From Massilia sp. CFBP 13721 (GTDB lineage Bacteria; Pseudomonadota; Gammaproteobacteria; Burkholderiales; Burkholderiaceae_D): a stretch of 64,000 nt of DNA. The translations under genes were made by a program, and so were the position numbers. The notes below the pieces were generated by a model. It was not told where the DNA came from, ran no database searches, and was given only the letters and a program-made list of their open reading frames with translations. Shown here piece by piece: positions 27,498 to 35,585 of the stretch (its first letter is position 1; the number at the start of each line of letters is the position of its first letter). The DNA lies in contig NZ_JACYUY010000001.1 of NCBI RefSeq assembly GCF_014842025.1, positions 346,317-410,316 of the forward strand, read 5' to 3'.

Positions 27498-29462
27498 TCA
27501 GGCGTGGGCCCGCGCCTCCCATCCCCGCGCATCGACAAATACCTTGAACAGGCGCGCATCCAGGTGCCCGGCGCGGCATTCCTCGGCGATCAGGTCGAGC
27601 GCGCGCTCGACCGGCACCGCTTCCTTGTAGGGACGGTCGCGCGCGGTCAGTGCATCGAAAATGTCGCTGATGGTCAGGATCCGCGTTTGCAGGCTGATTT
27701 CGCTCCCCTTCAAGCCCATCGGGTAGCCCGAACCGTCGAGCTTTTCGTGGTGGCCGTGGGCGATCGCCGGCACGCCCGCCAGTTCGCGCGTCCAGGGAAT
27801 CAGGATCAGGAAGGAATAGGAATCGGCCACGTGCGCTTCGATCTGGCGCCGTTCGTCGGGCGTCAGGCATCCTTTGCCGATGCTGAGCGCGGCGAATTCG
27901 TCGTCGCTCAGCAGGCGGAAGCTGGCATCGTCGTGCCCGGCGCAAGCGTGGCCGCGGATCGCTTCGAGCTCGTGCAGCGGATCGGTGTGCGACACCGAGG
28001 GCTCGTTGGCGCGCACGATCGTCGCGTAAAACGCGTCGAGGCGCGCGCCCTCCTCGCGCAGCTCGTCCTCGATGCGCTCGCAGGCGCGGCGGAATGCGCC
28101 CATGCCGAGTTCGCCCTTGAGGTGCTGCTGCGCCAGATCGCGCCAGGCCCGCCGTTCGAGGCAGGCGCGCGCGTAGCGGAAGCGCTGCTCGAGCAGGCGC
28201 ATGTCGGCATGGTGCAGCTTCTTCTCCTTGCGCAGCACGTGTTCGCGCACGCCGACCTTGCCGAAGTCGTGCAGCAGCGCCGCGTAGCGGATCTCGCGCA
28301 GCTGGGCCGGCGTGAAGGCGGCGCGGCGCAACGAGGCGTCGTCGGCGCGCTCGATGGCGATCGCCAGGCTTTCGGCGTAATCGGCGACCCGGAACGAGTG
28401 GCCGGCCGTGACCGGATCGCGTTCCTCGATCGCCTGCACCGAAGCGCACACGAAGCCATCCAACAGGCCCTTGATGTCCGAATACAGCTGGAAGTTCTTC
28501 AGCGCGACCGCGGTCTCGGCGCACACGCCGCTGAGGATTTCCAGGTCGGCTTCCTGGAAGGCGTGCGGGTCGGACGAGGTATCGACCTGGATCAGGCCGA
28601 GCACGTCGTCGCCCAGGATCAGCGGCACGCACATGACCGAGAGGATGGCCTGGGCGACGATCGATTCGTGCGCCGAATAATTGCGGTCGGCCAGGGTATC
28701 GACCGAGAGGACGGCGCGCTTTTTCACCAGCACCTGGTCGACGATGGTGCGCGACACCCGTACCTGCGCCAGGTCTTCGGCGCCGCCGCCGCGGCGGCGT
28801 GCGGCGACCGGACGCGGCGGGTCGTGCTCGTTGCCGAGCATGATGAAGGCGCGCTCGGCCGGCGGGAACAAATCAAAAATGAAGTTCATGATCTTTTCGA
28901 CCAGCGTGGCCTGGTCGGTGACGGCGCCGAGCGCGATGCTGACCTGGGCCATCGCGTGCAGCCGGTGCACGGTCTTCTCGAGGTCGGTGCGGGCCGCATT
29001 CCGGGCGTCGACCACGGGCGCGAAACAGGTGGCGTCGACCGAACCGGTGATGACGGTCGGCGTGTGGCCATGCTCGGGCAGCATCAGCGAGTGAAAAACC
29101 AGCTGCGCCGAGGCCAGCGCCAGCGCGTCGCCGTCGCGCAGCAGGTGCCAGGCCCCGGCCGCGAGACGCTCGCCGCCGACAAAGGTGCCGTTACGCGAGT
29201 GCAGGTCCTCGACAAAATAATTCGCGCCGCGGCGGCGGATGCGGGCGTGGCGGCGGCTGATGGTTTGCTCGGGAATGCAGATGTATTTGTCGGAGGCCAG
29301 CGCATCCTGGTGGTCGCGCCCCAGCACCGCTTCGTCGTGCAGCGCGAACACGCCCGGCCCCGGCTCCAGTGCGTTCAACCATTCGAGGTAGGCGCTGACC
29401 GGTTCGCCCTGGCCGGAAGCTGGACTGGACAGGGCTGCGGGAAATGCGGGATGCGGTTCCAT
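27498..29462 (-). CDS. FHA-GAF-HD-GYP signalling protein, probable cyclic-di-GMP phosphodiesterase
   Basis: 654 residues, apparently cytoplasmic. The FHA domain (~40-115) has VLGRD, ISRRHARIRRRGANYFVED and SRNGTFVGG. A GAF domain spans ~165-325. The HD-GYP domain (~335-640) has the metal-binding His398-Asp399 in LLHDFGKVGV and HHEKLDGSGYPMGLKG near ~578-593. The canonical metal and GYP residues are present, so hydrolysis of c-di-GMP is likely. A ~120-residue insertion separates these two parts of the HD-GYP domain. The combination joins phosphothreonine reading to second-messenger turnover. It is the first of four genes (HD-GYP, channel, FHA, adaptor), so it may set when export occurs. Confidence 0.87.
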   Translation of the reverse strand: MEPHPAFPAALSSPASGQGEPVSAYLEWLNALEPGPGVFALHDEAVLGRDHQDALASDKYICIPEQTISRRHARIRRRGANYFVEDLHSRNGTFVGGERLAAGAWHLLRDGDALALASAQLVFHSLMLPEHGHTPTVITGSVDATCFAPVVDARNAARTDLEKTVHRLHAMAQVSIALGAVTDQATLVEKIMNFIFDLFPPAERAFIMLGNEHDPPRPVAARRRGGGAEDLAQVRVSRTIVDQVLVKKRAVLSVDTLADRNYSAHESIVAQAILSVMCVPLILGDDVLGLIQVDTSSDPHAFQEADLEILSGVCAETAVALKNFQLYSDIKGLLDGFVCASVQAIEERDPVTAGHSFRVADYAESLAIAIERADDASLRRAAFTPAQLREIRYAALLHDFGKVGVREHVLRKEKKLHHADMRLLEQRFRYARACLERRAWRDLAQQHLKGELGMGAFRRACERIEDELREEGARLDAFYATIVRANEPSVSHTDPLHELEAIRGHACAGHDDASFRLLSDDEFAALSIGKGCLTPDERRQIEAHVADSYSFLILIPWTRELAGVPAIAHGHHEKLDGSGYPMGLKGSEISLQTRILTISDIFDALTARDRPYKEAVPVERALDLIAEECRAGHLDARLFKVFVDARGWEARAHA

Positions 29463-29468
29463 GCCGGC

Positions 29469-29909
29469 TCACTTGACGGTGATCGTGATTTTTTTCGAGG
29501 TCACGGGCGGCGTGTGCGGCACGTGGTTTTCGTCGCCCATCAGCAGTTGCAGCGTGTGTTTGCCGGGCGGGAGCTCGATGGTGGTTTCGGTCTCGCCGGC
29601 GCCGTAGTGCAGGTGGTTACGGTCGTTCGGGATCGGTTGCCCCGCCGGCGGCAGGTCGGTGTCGATCAGCAGGTGGTGGTGGCCGGTATTCGCAATCGCG
29701 ACGCCTTTCGGCGCCACGCCCATGTGGCGCAGGCCGAACCACACGCGGAAGGGCTTGTTCGCCTCCAGCACCTGGCCATTGTTGGGCCAGCCGATGTAGC
29801 AGTAGGCGTTCGCCGGCGCGTTGGCGGCGCCGGCCGGCAGGTTAACCGATGCGCCGGCCAGCAGCACGACCAGGGCCGTCATGGAGAAGGTGGCGAAAAG
29901 CTTGCGCAT
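29469..29909 (-). CDS. Exported DUF4399 protein, copy B
   Basis: 146 residues with a signal peptide (~1-28, FSMTALVVLLAGASVNLPAGA). The mature part is a DUF4399 domain with HHHLLIDTDLPPAGQPIPND, RNHLHYGAGETETTIELPPG and HTLQLLMGDENHVPHTPPV. It is His-rich, but the function of this family is unknown. It ends 6 bp before the HD-GYP gene and follows a paralogue (29931-30473), with which it shares most mature residues. It is probably a periplasmic accessory of the same operon. Confidence 0.85.
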   Translation of the reverse strand: MRKLFATFSMTALVVLLAGASVNLPAGAANAPANAYCYIGWPNNGQVLEANKPFRVWFGLRHMGVAPKGVAIANTGHHHLLIDTDLPPAGQPIPNDRNHLHYGAGETETTIELPPGKHTLQLLMGDENHVPHTPPVTSKKITITVK

Positions 29910-29930
29910 GATTTTTCCAGTGAGCGCGGT

Positions 29931-30473
29931 CTAGCGCACCGTGATCGTGATCTTTTTCGACACCACGGGCGGCTTGTGCGGTACATGGTCCTTGTCTCCC
30001 AGCAGCAGTTGCAGCGTATGGGTACCGGGCGGCAGCTCGATGCGCGCCTCGGTTTCGCCGGCGCCGAAATGCAGGTGGTTGCGGTCGTTCGGGATCGGCT
30101 CGGTCATCGACGGCAGCTCGGTATCGATCAGCACGTGGTGGTGGCCGGTATTGGGCACGTCGGCCCCTTTTGGCGCAACGCCCATGTTGCGCAGGCCCAT
30201 GCGCAGCCAGAACTTGCCGCCATTGATGACGGTGCCGTCGTAGGGCCAGATGAAATAGACCTGGGGGCTGGCGGGATTTGGCGCAGGTTTTGCAGCAGGC
30301 TGCGCAGCAGTTTGCGGGGCGGGCTTCGCTGCCTGGTTTGCAGCCGGCGTCGGCGCCGGCGTCAAGGCCGGCGCCGCGGCTTGCGCTGCCGCTTGCGGCG
30401 CCGCGGACGCCGCGGATGCTGCGGCCTGCAGTACTGCCACCAGCAACGCGAACATGGAGGCGGTGTGGCGCAT
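29931..30473 (-). CDS. Exported DUF4399 protein, copy A
   Basis: 180 residues. Signal peptide (~1-25, MFALLVAVLQAAASAASA), then an Ala/Pro/Gln-rich linker of ~45 residues absent from copy B, then a DUF4399 domain with HHHVLIDTELPSMTEPIPND and HTLQLLLGDKDHVPHKPPVV. Both copies end in SKKITITV. The start at 30473 (MRHTASMF) has GGAG 9 nt upstream; a longer frame beginning upstream is less likely. It lies 21 bp from copy B and heads the leftward operon. The neighbouring SUMF1-like gene is divergent. Confidence 0.82.
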   Translation of the reverse strand: MRHTASMFALLVAVLQAAASAASAAPQAAAQAAAPALTPAPTPAANQAAKPAPQTAAQPAAKPAPNPASPQVYFIWPYDGTVINGGKFWLRMGLRNMGVAPKGADVPNTGHHHVLIDTELPSMTEPIPNDRNHLHFGAGETEARIELPPGTHTLQLLLGDKDHVPHKPPVVSKKITITVR

Positions 30474-30592
30474 GATCGAAAACTCCAGCCGAGGTCGTAT
30501 GGATGTGCGCATCGAACCATCTCAATCTGTCACACTCTGACTCAGATCGCAAGTCAAATCCTGTCGAAGTCAGTACGGATGAGGAGCCGGTC

Positions 30593-31696
30593 ATGTGGCA
30601 CGAGCGCTTGGTGGTGTTTGTACTGGCTGGGCCTGCTTTTGCGTGTTGCGCGCTGGCGGCGGCGCCTGCGGATCGGCCCGCGCCCGACATGCAGGCGCCG
30701 GGCATTGTTCCCCGCGCAAGTCCGGAACAGTTCGAGCTGGCGTTCTGGAATTCGATCAAGGACAGCCCGCACGCGAGCGATTACGAGGCCTACCTGAAGG
30801 CGTATCCGAAGGGCCGCTTCGCGGCCCTGGCGCAGGCGCGGCTGGCGCGCCTGCGTGCCCCGCCGCCGCTGGCAACCCAGTCCCACGCGACGGGAAGCGC
30901 GCCGCCCGCCGCGAAAACGCCGCCGAAGCCGGTGGCGCCGGCGCCGGCGCCGGCAAGCCCGGCGACCGCGCCCCGCAACGGCGGCGAAATCAGGGATTGC
31001 CAGTCCTGCCCGGCCCTGGTCGCCCTGCCCACCGCGTCGTTCACCATGGGGAACAACACCAGCGACCCCAGCGAACGGCCGGCGCACAAGGTCACCATCG
31101 GCGCGCCGTTTGCGATCGGAAAATTCGAGGTCACGGTGCAGCAATGGACTGCCTGCGTGACCGCCAACGGCTGCCCGCGCGTGCCGCTGTCGCCCGAGAC
31201 CAGCGCGAGCGCGCCGATGCGCGACCTCAGCTGGGACGATGCGCAGCAGTACGTCAAATGGCTGGGCATGATCAGCGGCCAGCCGTACCGCCTTCCGACC
31301 GAAGCCGAATGGGAATTCGCCGCGCGCGGCGGCGCCGCCACGCCGTACTGGTGGGGCGCGCAGATGGCGCAGGGCAAGGCCAACTGCAAGGATTGCGGCC
31401 AGCCCTGGAACAGCGAGCGCCCGGCGAATGCGGGTTCGTACCCGCCCAACGGCTACGGCATCCACGACACCAGCGGCAGCGTGTGGGAATGGGTGGCCGA
31501 CTGCTGGCACAACAATTACAAGGATGCGCCGGCGGACGCGCGCACCTGGGACGAGCCCGGTTGCCGGGTGCGGGTGATCCGTGGCGGCTCCTGGCGCGAA
31601 GGCGCCGCCTACATGGTCACCTCGACCCGTTTTCGCTACGACGCCAGCGTGCGCCAGTCGCAAAATGGGTTCAGGGTGGCGCGCAGCATCAAATGA
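30593..31696 (+). CDS. Exported formylglycine-generating-enzyme (SUMF1)-like protein, catalytic cysteines apparently missing
   Basis: 367 residues. Signal peptide (~1-23, ends LAAA), a repeat-like segment [20 protein letters not shown] (~60-80), a Pro/Ala linker, and a SUMF1/FGE-sulfatase fold from ~140: [61 protein letters not shown] and NGFRVARS. In true FGEs the catalytic Cys pair lies in a YMCHRSYCYRYRC-like segment. Here the equivalent is [13 protein letters not shown], with neither Cys, so it is probably a binding or scaffold protein. I chose the start at 30593 because GAGGAG lies 6 nt upstream. It is divergent from the DUF4399 genes and convergent with kinase 2. Confidence 0.83.
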   Translation: MWHERLVVFVLAGPAFACCALAAAPADRPAPDMQAPGIVPRASPEQFELAFWNSIKDSPHASDYEAYLKAYPKGRFAALAQARLARLRAPPPLATQSHATGSAPPAAKTPPKPVAPAPAPASPATAPRNGGEIRDCQSCPALVALPTASFTMGNNTSDPSERPAHKVTIGAPFAIGKFEVTVQQWTACVTANGCPRVPLSPETSASAPMRDLSWDDAQQYVKWLGMISGQPYRLPTEAEWEFAARGGAATPYWWGAQMAQGKANCKDCGQPWNSERPANAGSYPPNGYGIHDTSGSVWEWVADCWHNNYKDAPADARTWDEPGCRVRVIRGGSWREGAAYMVTSTRFRYDASVRQSQNGFRVARSIK

Positions 31697-31721
31697 GCGC
31701 AGTGTACCCTTGCAGTGTGCT

Positions 31722-33782
31722 CTACTTCCCGCGCCCGCGGATGTCGACCGCCAGGAACTCGACCCCGATGGCGCGGGCGCCGCTGCGCACGCGGATTTTG
31801 CGCAGGTTGTCCGCCACGCTGGCCAGGTAGTCGGCGCTCGGCTCGGCCTCGCGCCGCAGCGTTCCGAACAGCGGCTCCGGCGTCGTCACCAGCACCACCA
31901 GCAGTCCGGATCCCGCGGACGTGCCGATGCGCCAGTCGCCCGGCTGGCCGACCGTCGCGCGGTGGTTCGGCGGCGCCCGGTTGTTCAAGGCCAGCGCATT
32001 CGGCAGCAGGTGGATCACGCTGGCGTCCGGCGAATAGGCGTCGACCGTCATGAAGGACACGGCGCCCGGTGTCCTGACCTCGACCATCAGCGAATCGCCC
32101 TCGCGCAGGGCCGCGGCCCCGGCCGTTGCGCCGGCCAGGCGCAGCGCGGCGCCGCCGCCGGCCTGGCGGTGCGCGATCCAGTAGGGCGCGAAGGTCGCGA
32201 TCACCGGGCAGGTGGCGGGGTCGACCTCGCGCACGTCGAGCTCGACCGCCGTCACGCCGGGCAGCGCCAGCAGTGGCTGCCTGACGGCGGCGGCGCCGCC
32301 CGCGCGCGATACCAATCCCTGCACCGTCACGCTGTTGGCCTTGACCTTGCCAGCCAGCGCGGAGCAAGGGATGCGCCCGAGGACGGCGGCGATGGCCGCC
32401 GCCTTGGGTGCGGCGACGGGAGCGGCGCCGGGCGCGGCGGGCGCCGGTGCGGCCTCGTCGACAACCGCGGTGGGCCGGGAGGCGGTCTCCGGGGTCGCCG
32501 GTGCCCGCACCACCCAATACCAGCCCGCCAGCACCAGCGCGCCGAGCGCGGCGCCCCCGGCGCACGAGGCCGCCAGCAGCGCGGGGCGCGACATCAGGCC
32601 GCCGGCGCTGAACTCGGCGAGGAAGCGCGCCACCGTCGGCGTGCGCGCGTCGCGTTCGAGCGCCAGCCCGCATTTGAGCGCCTGCCACTGGCTGCGGCCC
32701 AGGTTGGGCGGGCGCAAGGGCTTCATGCCGGTGCCGCGCGCCTGCGCCGAAGACATGCGGTTGAACGGATGGTGGCCGGTGAGCAGCTCATACGTGATGC
32801 AGGCCAGTGCGTAGATGTCGTCGCGCGGGTCGGGATCGCGTTGCTCCAGCATTTCCGGGCTGGCGTAGGCGGGCGTGAGCGCCCCGAGGCTGCCGGGGTC
32901 GAAGACGGTCGCGTCGACGTCGGTCTCGGTCTTGTGGAACACGCGCGCGATGCCGAAATCGATGACCTTGGCGACACCGGCATTGGTGACGATCACGTTG
33001 CCGGGCTTGAAGTCGCAATGGACGAAGCCGCGCCCGTGCGCATAGGACAGCGCATTGCCCATGCCGATGACGATCGGCAGCACCTGGACGTAGGGCAAGC
33101 CGTTGAAGCCGGGAGCGCGCAGCACCTGGCTCAGCGGTTTGCCCTGCAGGTATTCCATGGTGAGGTAGACCATCGGCCCGTCGCGGTCGAAGTCGTAGAC
33201 CGAGACGATGTTCGGGTGCGCCAGCGCCTGCGCCTTGCGCGCTTCGCGCTGCAACGCGATGAGCGACTTCGGATGACCGCGGAACTGCACGTTGAGCACC
33301 TTGATGGCGATGTAAGGATTGCGGTCGGACGCCTCGAGTTTACGCAGGTCGAGCGCCTTGTAGACGGTGCCCATGCCGCCGAAACCGACGCACTCTTCCA
33401 GCACAAAGCGGCCGTTCAGGGTTTCGCCGACGCCTTTCATGCGCTCGGGTTCGCCTCCCCCTTGCCCGGCCTGGTCGGCCTGGCGCCTTGCGGGTGGTGG
33501 CGGGCCGCCGGGGCCGGCATGCGCGCCGGGCCGGGTCTGGACAAAGGTATCGTCGCCGCCCAGGCGCTGGCGCGCCGCGATCAGGCGCCCGATGCGCACC
33601 TGCACCTCGCGGTAGACGTCGCCCGGCAGCGGGTGGCGCGCGTGCTCCTCGCTCAGCAGCTCGAGCAGGCGGCCGGGGCTCTCGGGCGCGTCTTCCAGCA
33701 CCCGGTCGAGCTGTGCCAGAAACGCGGAATGCTGCAAGGCGCCGCTCTGCAACTGCTGGAGCGTATGCGCGAAACTGTCCAT
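31722..33782 (-). CDS. Membrane Ser/Thr protein kinase with atypical HCD catalytic loop and DUF4384-like tail
   Basis: 686 residues. An N-terminal helical region (~1-75) and a low-complexity linker precede the kinase domain (~125-395): Gly-rich VGFGGMGTVYKA, Lys161 in AIKVLNVQ, catalytic loop HCDFKPGN (255-262) and DFG at 275-277. The Arg of the usual HRD is Cys256. Asp257 is retained, so activity is likely but activation-loop control would differ. One membrane helix (~403-425) leads to a periplasmic part whose end resembles DUF4384 (DSLMVEVRTPGAVSFMTVDA and IHLLPNALALNN). Its position between the FHA proteins and the peptide genes makes it the likely kinase for the two FHA readers. Confidence 0.85.
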   Translation of the reverse strand: MDSFAHTLQQLQSGALQHSAFLAQLDRVLEDAPESPGRLLELLSEEHARHPLPGDVYREVQVRIGRLIAARQRLGGDDTFVQTRPGAHAGPGGPPPPARRQADQAGQGGGEPERMKGVGETLNGRFVLEECVGFGGMGTVYKALDLRKLEASDRNPYIAIKVLNVQFRGHPKSLIALQREARKAQALAHPNIVSVYDFDRDGPMVYLTMEYLQGKPLSQVLRAPGFNGLPYVQVLPIVIGMGNALSYAHGRGFVHCDFKPGNVIVTNAGVAKVIDFGIARVFHKTETDVDATVFDPGSLGALTPAYASPEMLEQRDPDPRDDIYALACITYELLTGHHPFNRMSSAQARGTGMKPLRPPNLGRSQWQALKCGLALERDARTPTVARFLAEFSAGGLMSRPALLAASCAGGAALGALVLAGWYWVVRAPATPETASRPTAVVDEAAPAPAAPGAAPVAAPKAAAIAAVLGRIPCSALAGKVKANSVTVQGLVSRAGGAAAVRQPLLALPGVTAVELDVREVDPATCPVIATFAPYWIAHRQAGGGAALRLAGATAGAAALREGDSLMVEVRTPGAVSFMTVDAYSPDASVIHLLPNALALNNRAPPNHRATVGQPGDWRIGTSAGSGLLVVLVTTPEPLFGTLRREAEPSADYLASVADNLRKIRVRSGARAIGVEFLAVDIRGRGK

Positions 33783-33987
33783 GGTGTGCGTGGTTGAATC
33801 CCGGGCTTCTTATGAGATTAGCATGAAGCGGCCACCGATCAAGCCTTTGCGGCATCTCAATCCGACCGGGCCACACGGACTGATTGCTGCGACCCAACAC
33901 CTGCCTCCCGCATGGTGGGAGCGGCCGTTCACCTGGTCCCACGCGGGCTTTGGCGAGCCCATCCTGCGCGACGCCGCGATTACAGGG

Positions 33988-33998
33988 TAAACCGTTTA
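33988..33998 (+). promoter_or_regulatory. Candidate activator site (inverted repeat) upstream of sigma-54 promoter 1
   Basis: TAAACCGTTTA, a 5-bp inverted repeat with a 1-bp centre, ends 45 bp upstream of the promoter's -24 GG. The same element with the same 45-bp spacing occurs upstream of promoter 2, so it is a candidate enhancer site for the local sigma-54 activator. Because the whole region is duplicated, conservation alone is weak evidence. Confidence 0.4.
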
Positions 33999-34041
33999 TT
34001 TTCAAGGACTTGCCCCTGCACCACTGGCACGTACGTGGACC

Positions 34042-34058
34042 TGGCACGCCTCTCGCTA
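34042..34058 (+). promoter_or_regulatory. Sigma-54 promoter 1 for the peptide genes
   Basis: TGGCACGCCTCTCGCTA matches the sigma-54 consensus TGGCAC-N5-TTGC, with GG at 34043-34044, exactly 10 bp, then GC at 34055-34056. The expected transcription start is near 34067. The first peptide start codon is 65 bp from the GC. A sigma-54 activator gene lies ~5 kb away (39031-40320). Confidence 0.75.
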
Positions 34059-34120
34059 TATGTGCATCGAGCGCAAACCAAATGCCTCAACCAACCAAAC
34101 CACACTTCAGGAGAATCACC

Positions 34121-34408
34121 ATGAAAAGCTTGATCATCACCGACCTGGCCCGCACCGAACAACTCGATTCCGCAGCCATGGCAACCGTGCGCGGCGGTTT
34201 CAAGATGGGTGGCCTCGGCTACGCGTTCGGCGACGTGAACTACGCCCCTTCCTTCGATTCGTCGATCAAGGCGAGCCAGAGCCTGGGGCAGATGCAGGAG
34301 GTGCTGACCGCCACCGCCAACGGCTCGGCCTTCATCGACGGCGTGCACGTGAACAACAACGTCGACCAGCACGGCGAAAACAAGATCATCCGCCGCTCGG
34401 CTGTGTGA
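34121..34408 (+). CDS. Double-glycine-leader secreted peptide precursor, class A (P1)
   Basis: 95-residue precursor. Residues 1-26 are a leader ending LDSAAMATVRGG, which fits the C39-peptidase leader pattern: hydrophobic residues at -12, -7 and -4 and Gly-Gly at -2/-1. Cleavage would release a 69-residue Cys-free peptide with the class A signature DSSIKASQSLGQMQ, TATANGSAFIDGVHV and VDQHGENKI. A strong AGGAG lies 7 nt before ATG. It is first behind sigma-54 promoter 1 and is nearly identical to the precursor at 36257-36535 except for a short C-terminal extension (SAV). The exporter is presumably the C39 ABC protein at 40327-43389. I do not recognise the mature family. Confidence 0.85.
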   Translation: MKSLIITDLARTEQLDSAAMATVRGGFKMGGLGYAFGDVNYAPSFDSSIKASQSLGQMQEVLTATANGSAFIDGVHVNNNVDQHGENKIIRRSAV

Positions 34409-34464
34409 TCCGGCTTTCATCCTTCATTTGATTCACTCAATTACTTTCACTAAGGAGCATCATC

Positions 34465-34764
34465 ATGAAAACCCTGACCATCAAGGACCTGGCCCGCACC
34501 GAAGCACTGGACGGCCGCGCCATGGGCGCCGTACGCGGCGGCTTCAGCATGGTCTCGCCGGCTTACCTGGCCGCGTATTCGCCCGGCTACAAGGCGGGCA
34601 ACCTGAGCTACACGCCTTCGTTCGATTCGTCGATCGACGCGACGCAGACCCTGCTGCAGCAGCAAAGCGTTACCACGGCCACCGCCAACGGCTCGGCCTT
34701 CGTCGGCGGCGTGCACGTCAACAGCAACGTCGACCAGCACGGCGAAAACAAGATCATCGGCTAA
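34465..34764 (+). CDS. Double-glycine-leader secreted peptide precursor, class A (P2)
   Basis: 99 residues: 26-residue leader (MKTLTIKDLARTEALDGRAM, then GAVRGG) and a 73-residue mature part. The mature N-terminus (FSMVSPAYLAAYSPGYKAG) is longer and different from P1. The second half has the shared FDSSIDATQTLLQQQ, TATANGSAFVGGVHVNSN and VDQHGENKI. No Cys. AAGGAG precedes the start. It follows P1 by 56 bp and its best match in the window is P6 (36595-36870). It is presumably co-transcribed from sigma-54 promoter 1. Confidence 0.84.
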   Translation: MKTLTIKDLARTEALDGRAMGAVRGGFSMVSPAYLAAYSPGYKAGNLSYTPSFDSSIDATQTLLQQQSVTTATANGSAFVGGVHVNSNVDQHGENKIIG

Positions 34765-34781
34765 ACCAGGGGATTACGACC

Positions 34782-35033
34782 ATGTCATCCATCGCCATCT
34801 CCGACCTGGCACACAATGCCGAACTGGACACCCGCGCAATGTCGGCGGTACGAGGCGGCAGCGCCTTTGGCCAGGACGTGAATGTGAACGTGGAGCTGAA
34901 CCAGCAGATCGGCCAGTTCCAGCAGATCGACATTAACGTCCTCAACAACAACGGCGTGATCGGCGCCGGCTTCACGGGGCCGAACATCGACGTCGCCGCC
35001 GCGCTGCGGGCACAGAACAAGGTGATATTCTGA
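34782..35033 (+). CDS. Double-glycine-leader secreted peptide precursor, class B (P3)
   Basis: 83 residues: leader of 26 (MSSIAISDLAHNAELDTRAM, then SAVRGG) and a 57-residue mature peptide. The mature part has alternating Val/Asn and is Gln-rich: DVNVNVELNQQIGQFQQIDI, then INVLNNNGVIGAGFTGPNID. This alternation suggests beta-strands. It lacks Cys and charged clusters. The start at 34782 has AGGGG 9 nt upstream and lies 17 bp after P2. Its homologue in the second cassette is P7 (36944-37192). Function unknown; self-assembling fibre subunit is one hypothesis. Confidence 0.82.
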   Translation: MSSIAISDLAHNAELDTRAMSAVRGGSAFGQDVNVNVELNQQIGQFQQIDINVLNNNGVIGAGFTGPNIDVAAALRAQNKVIF

Positions 35034-35072
35034 CCCTGACTCCGATTCTTACTGCGCCTTCGCAATCTTACC

Positions 35073-35094
35073 TCCATCCCGGCAACGGGATGGA
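35073..35094 (+). terminator. Hairpin with GCAA tetraloop after P3
   Basis: A perfect 9-bp stem (35073-35081 with 35086-35094) closed by a GCAA loop lies 40 bp after the P3 stop and 33 bp before P4. No tight U-run follows, so it may be a partial terminator or a 3'-stabilising element between P3 and P4. Confidence 0.45.
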
Positions 35095-35127
35095 TTCCGT
35101 TAACGTTTCACTTTTCCAGGAGTTCCT

Positions 35128-35331
35128 ATGGCTACCATCGTGATCCATGATTTACCGGAAAGCAGCGAACTCGATCGGCAGGCGATGCACGCCATTGCCG
35201 GCGGCTCGCGCTTTCGTTCGGGCGGCGCCGGCGCCGCCCTCACCCGCGCCAGTCAGCGGCGAGTGCGCCTGTTCGATCTTGCGCCGGGCAGCACCGCCGA
35301 TCGGCCGGCGCCGCACCCGCAGCCGCGCTGA
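35128..35331 (+). CDS. Double-glycine-leader peptide precursor with divergent mature region (P4)
   Basis: 67 residues. The leader (MATIVIHDLPESSELDRQAM, then HAIAGG) is clearly related to its neighbours and is also 26 residues long. The 41-residue mature part is unlike classes A and B: it is Arg/Ala/Pro-rich (SRFRSGGAGAALTRASQRRV) and basic. AGGAG precedes the ATG. A strong terminator follows within 25 bp. It may be a diverged or decaying member or a functionally distinct peptide. Confidence 0.7.
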   Translation: MATIVIHDLPESSELDRQAMHAIAGGSRFRSGGAGAALTRASQRRVRLFDLAPGSTADRPAPHPQPR

Positions 35332-35352
35332 AGAGCGTGCACTGCACGACAG

Positions 35353-35384
35353 ACCGTCCAGTCGACCACTGGACGGTTTTTTTT
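35353..35384 (+). terminator. Rho-independent terminator after the first peptide cassette
   Basis: Inverted repeat CCGTCCAGT / ACTGGACGG with a 5-nt loop, followed directly by eight T residues. A textbook intrinsic terminator closing the P1-P4 transcript. Confidence 0.9.
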
Positions 35385-35585
35385 CGTCCGTGCTGTAGGA
35401 AACCGGTGTTGGACGGAGAGCGACACGTCAGCGCGGGCTGTTGGGCGCAGGCCGACGGTTTCGCCGCGTGCAGTGCGCCCTTCCCCGCTTTTCCCCCTTT
35501 TCCAGGTCTGGCACGCCGCATGCTCTATCGAAGTCGTGGGCGATACGCCCGCACCTTTCGACACCAGCCAATCAAGGGGAACATC

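Larger units (their letters stand above)
33783..34120. other. Intergenic region with the first peptide-operon promoter
   Basis: This 338-bp divergent region separates kinase 2 from the first peptide gene. Its right part (about 33988-34120) is nearly repeated at 36123-36256. That part contains an inverted repeat, a sigma-54 promoter and a conserved leader ending in the Shine-Dalgarno CAGGAG. The left part must hold the kinase promoter; I do not recognise it. Confidence 0.6.

Noticed and set aside
27504..30797. A 1097-codon plus-strand open frame opposite the HD-GYP and DUF4399 genes
   Set aside because: Same GC-driven antisense artefact; the minus-strand proteins explain the DNA fully.
30593..31696. 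SUMF1-like protein considered as an active sulfatase-maturing enzyme
   Set aside because: No sulfatase gene is nearby and the catalytic Cys pair appears to be missing.
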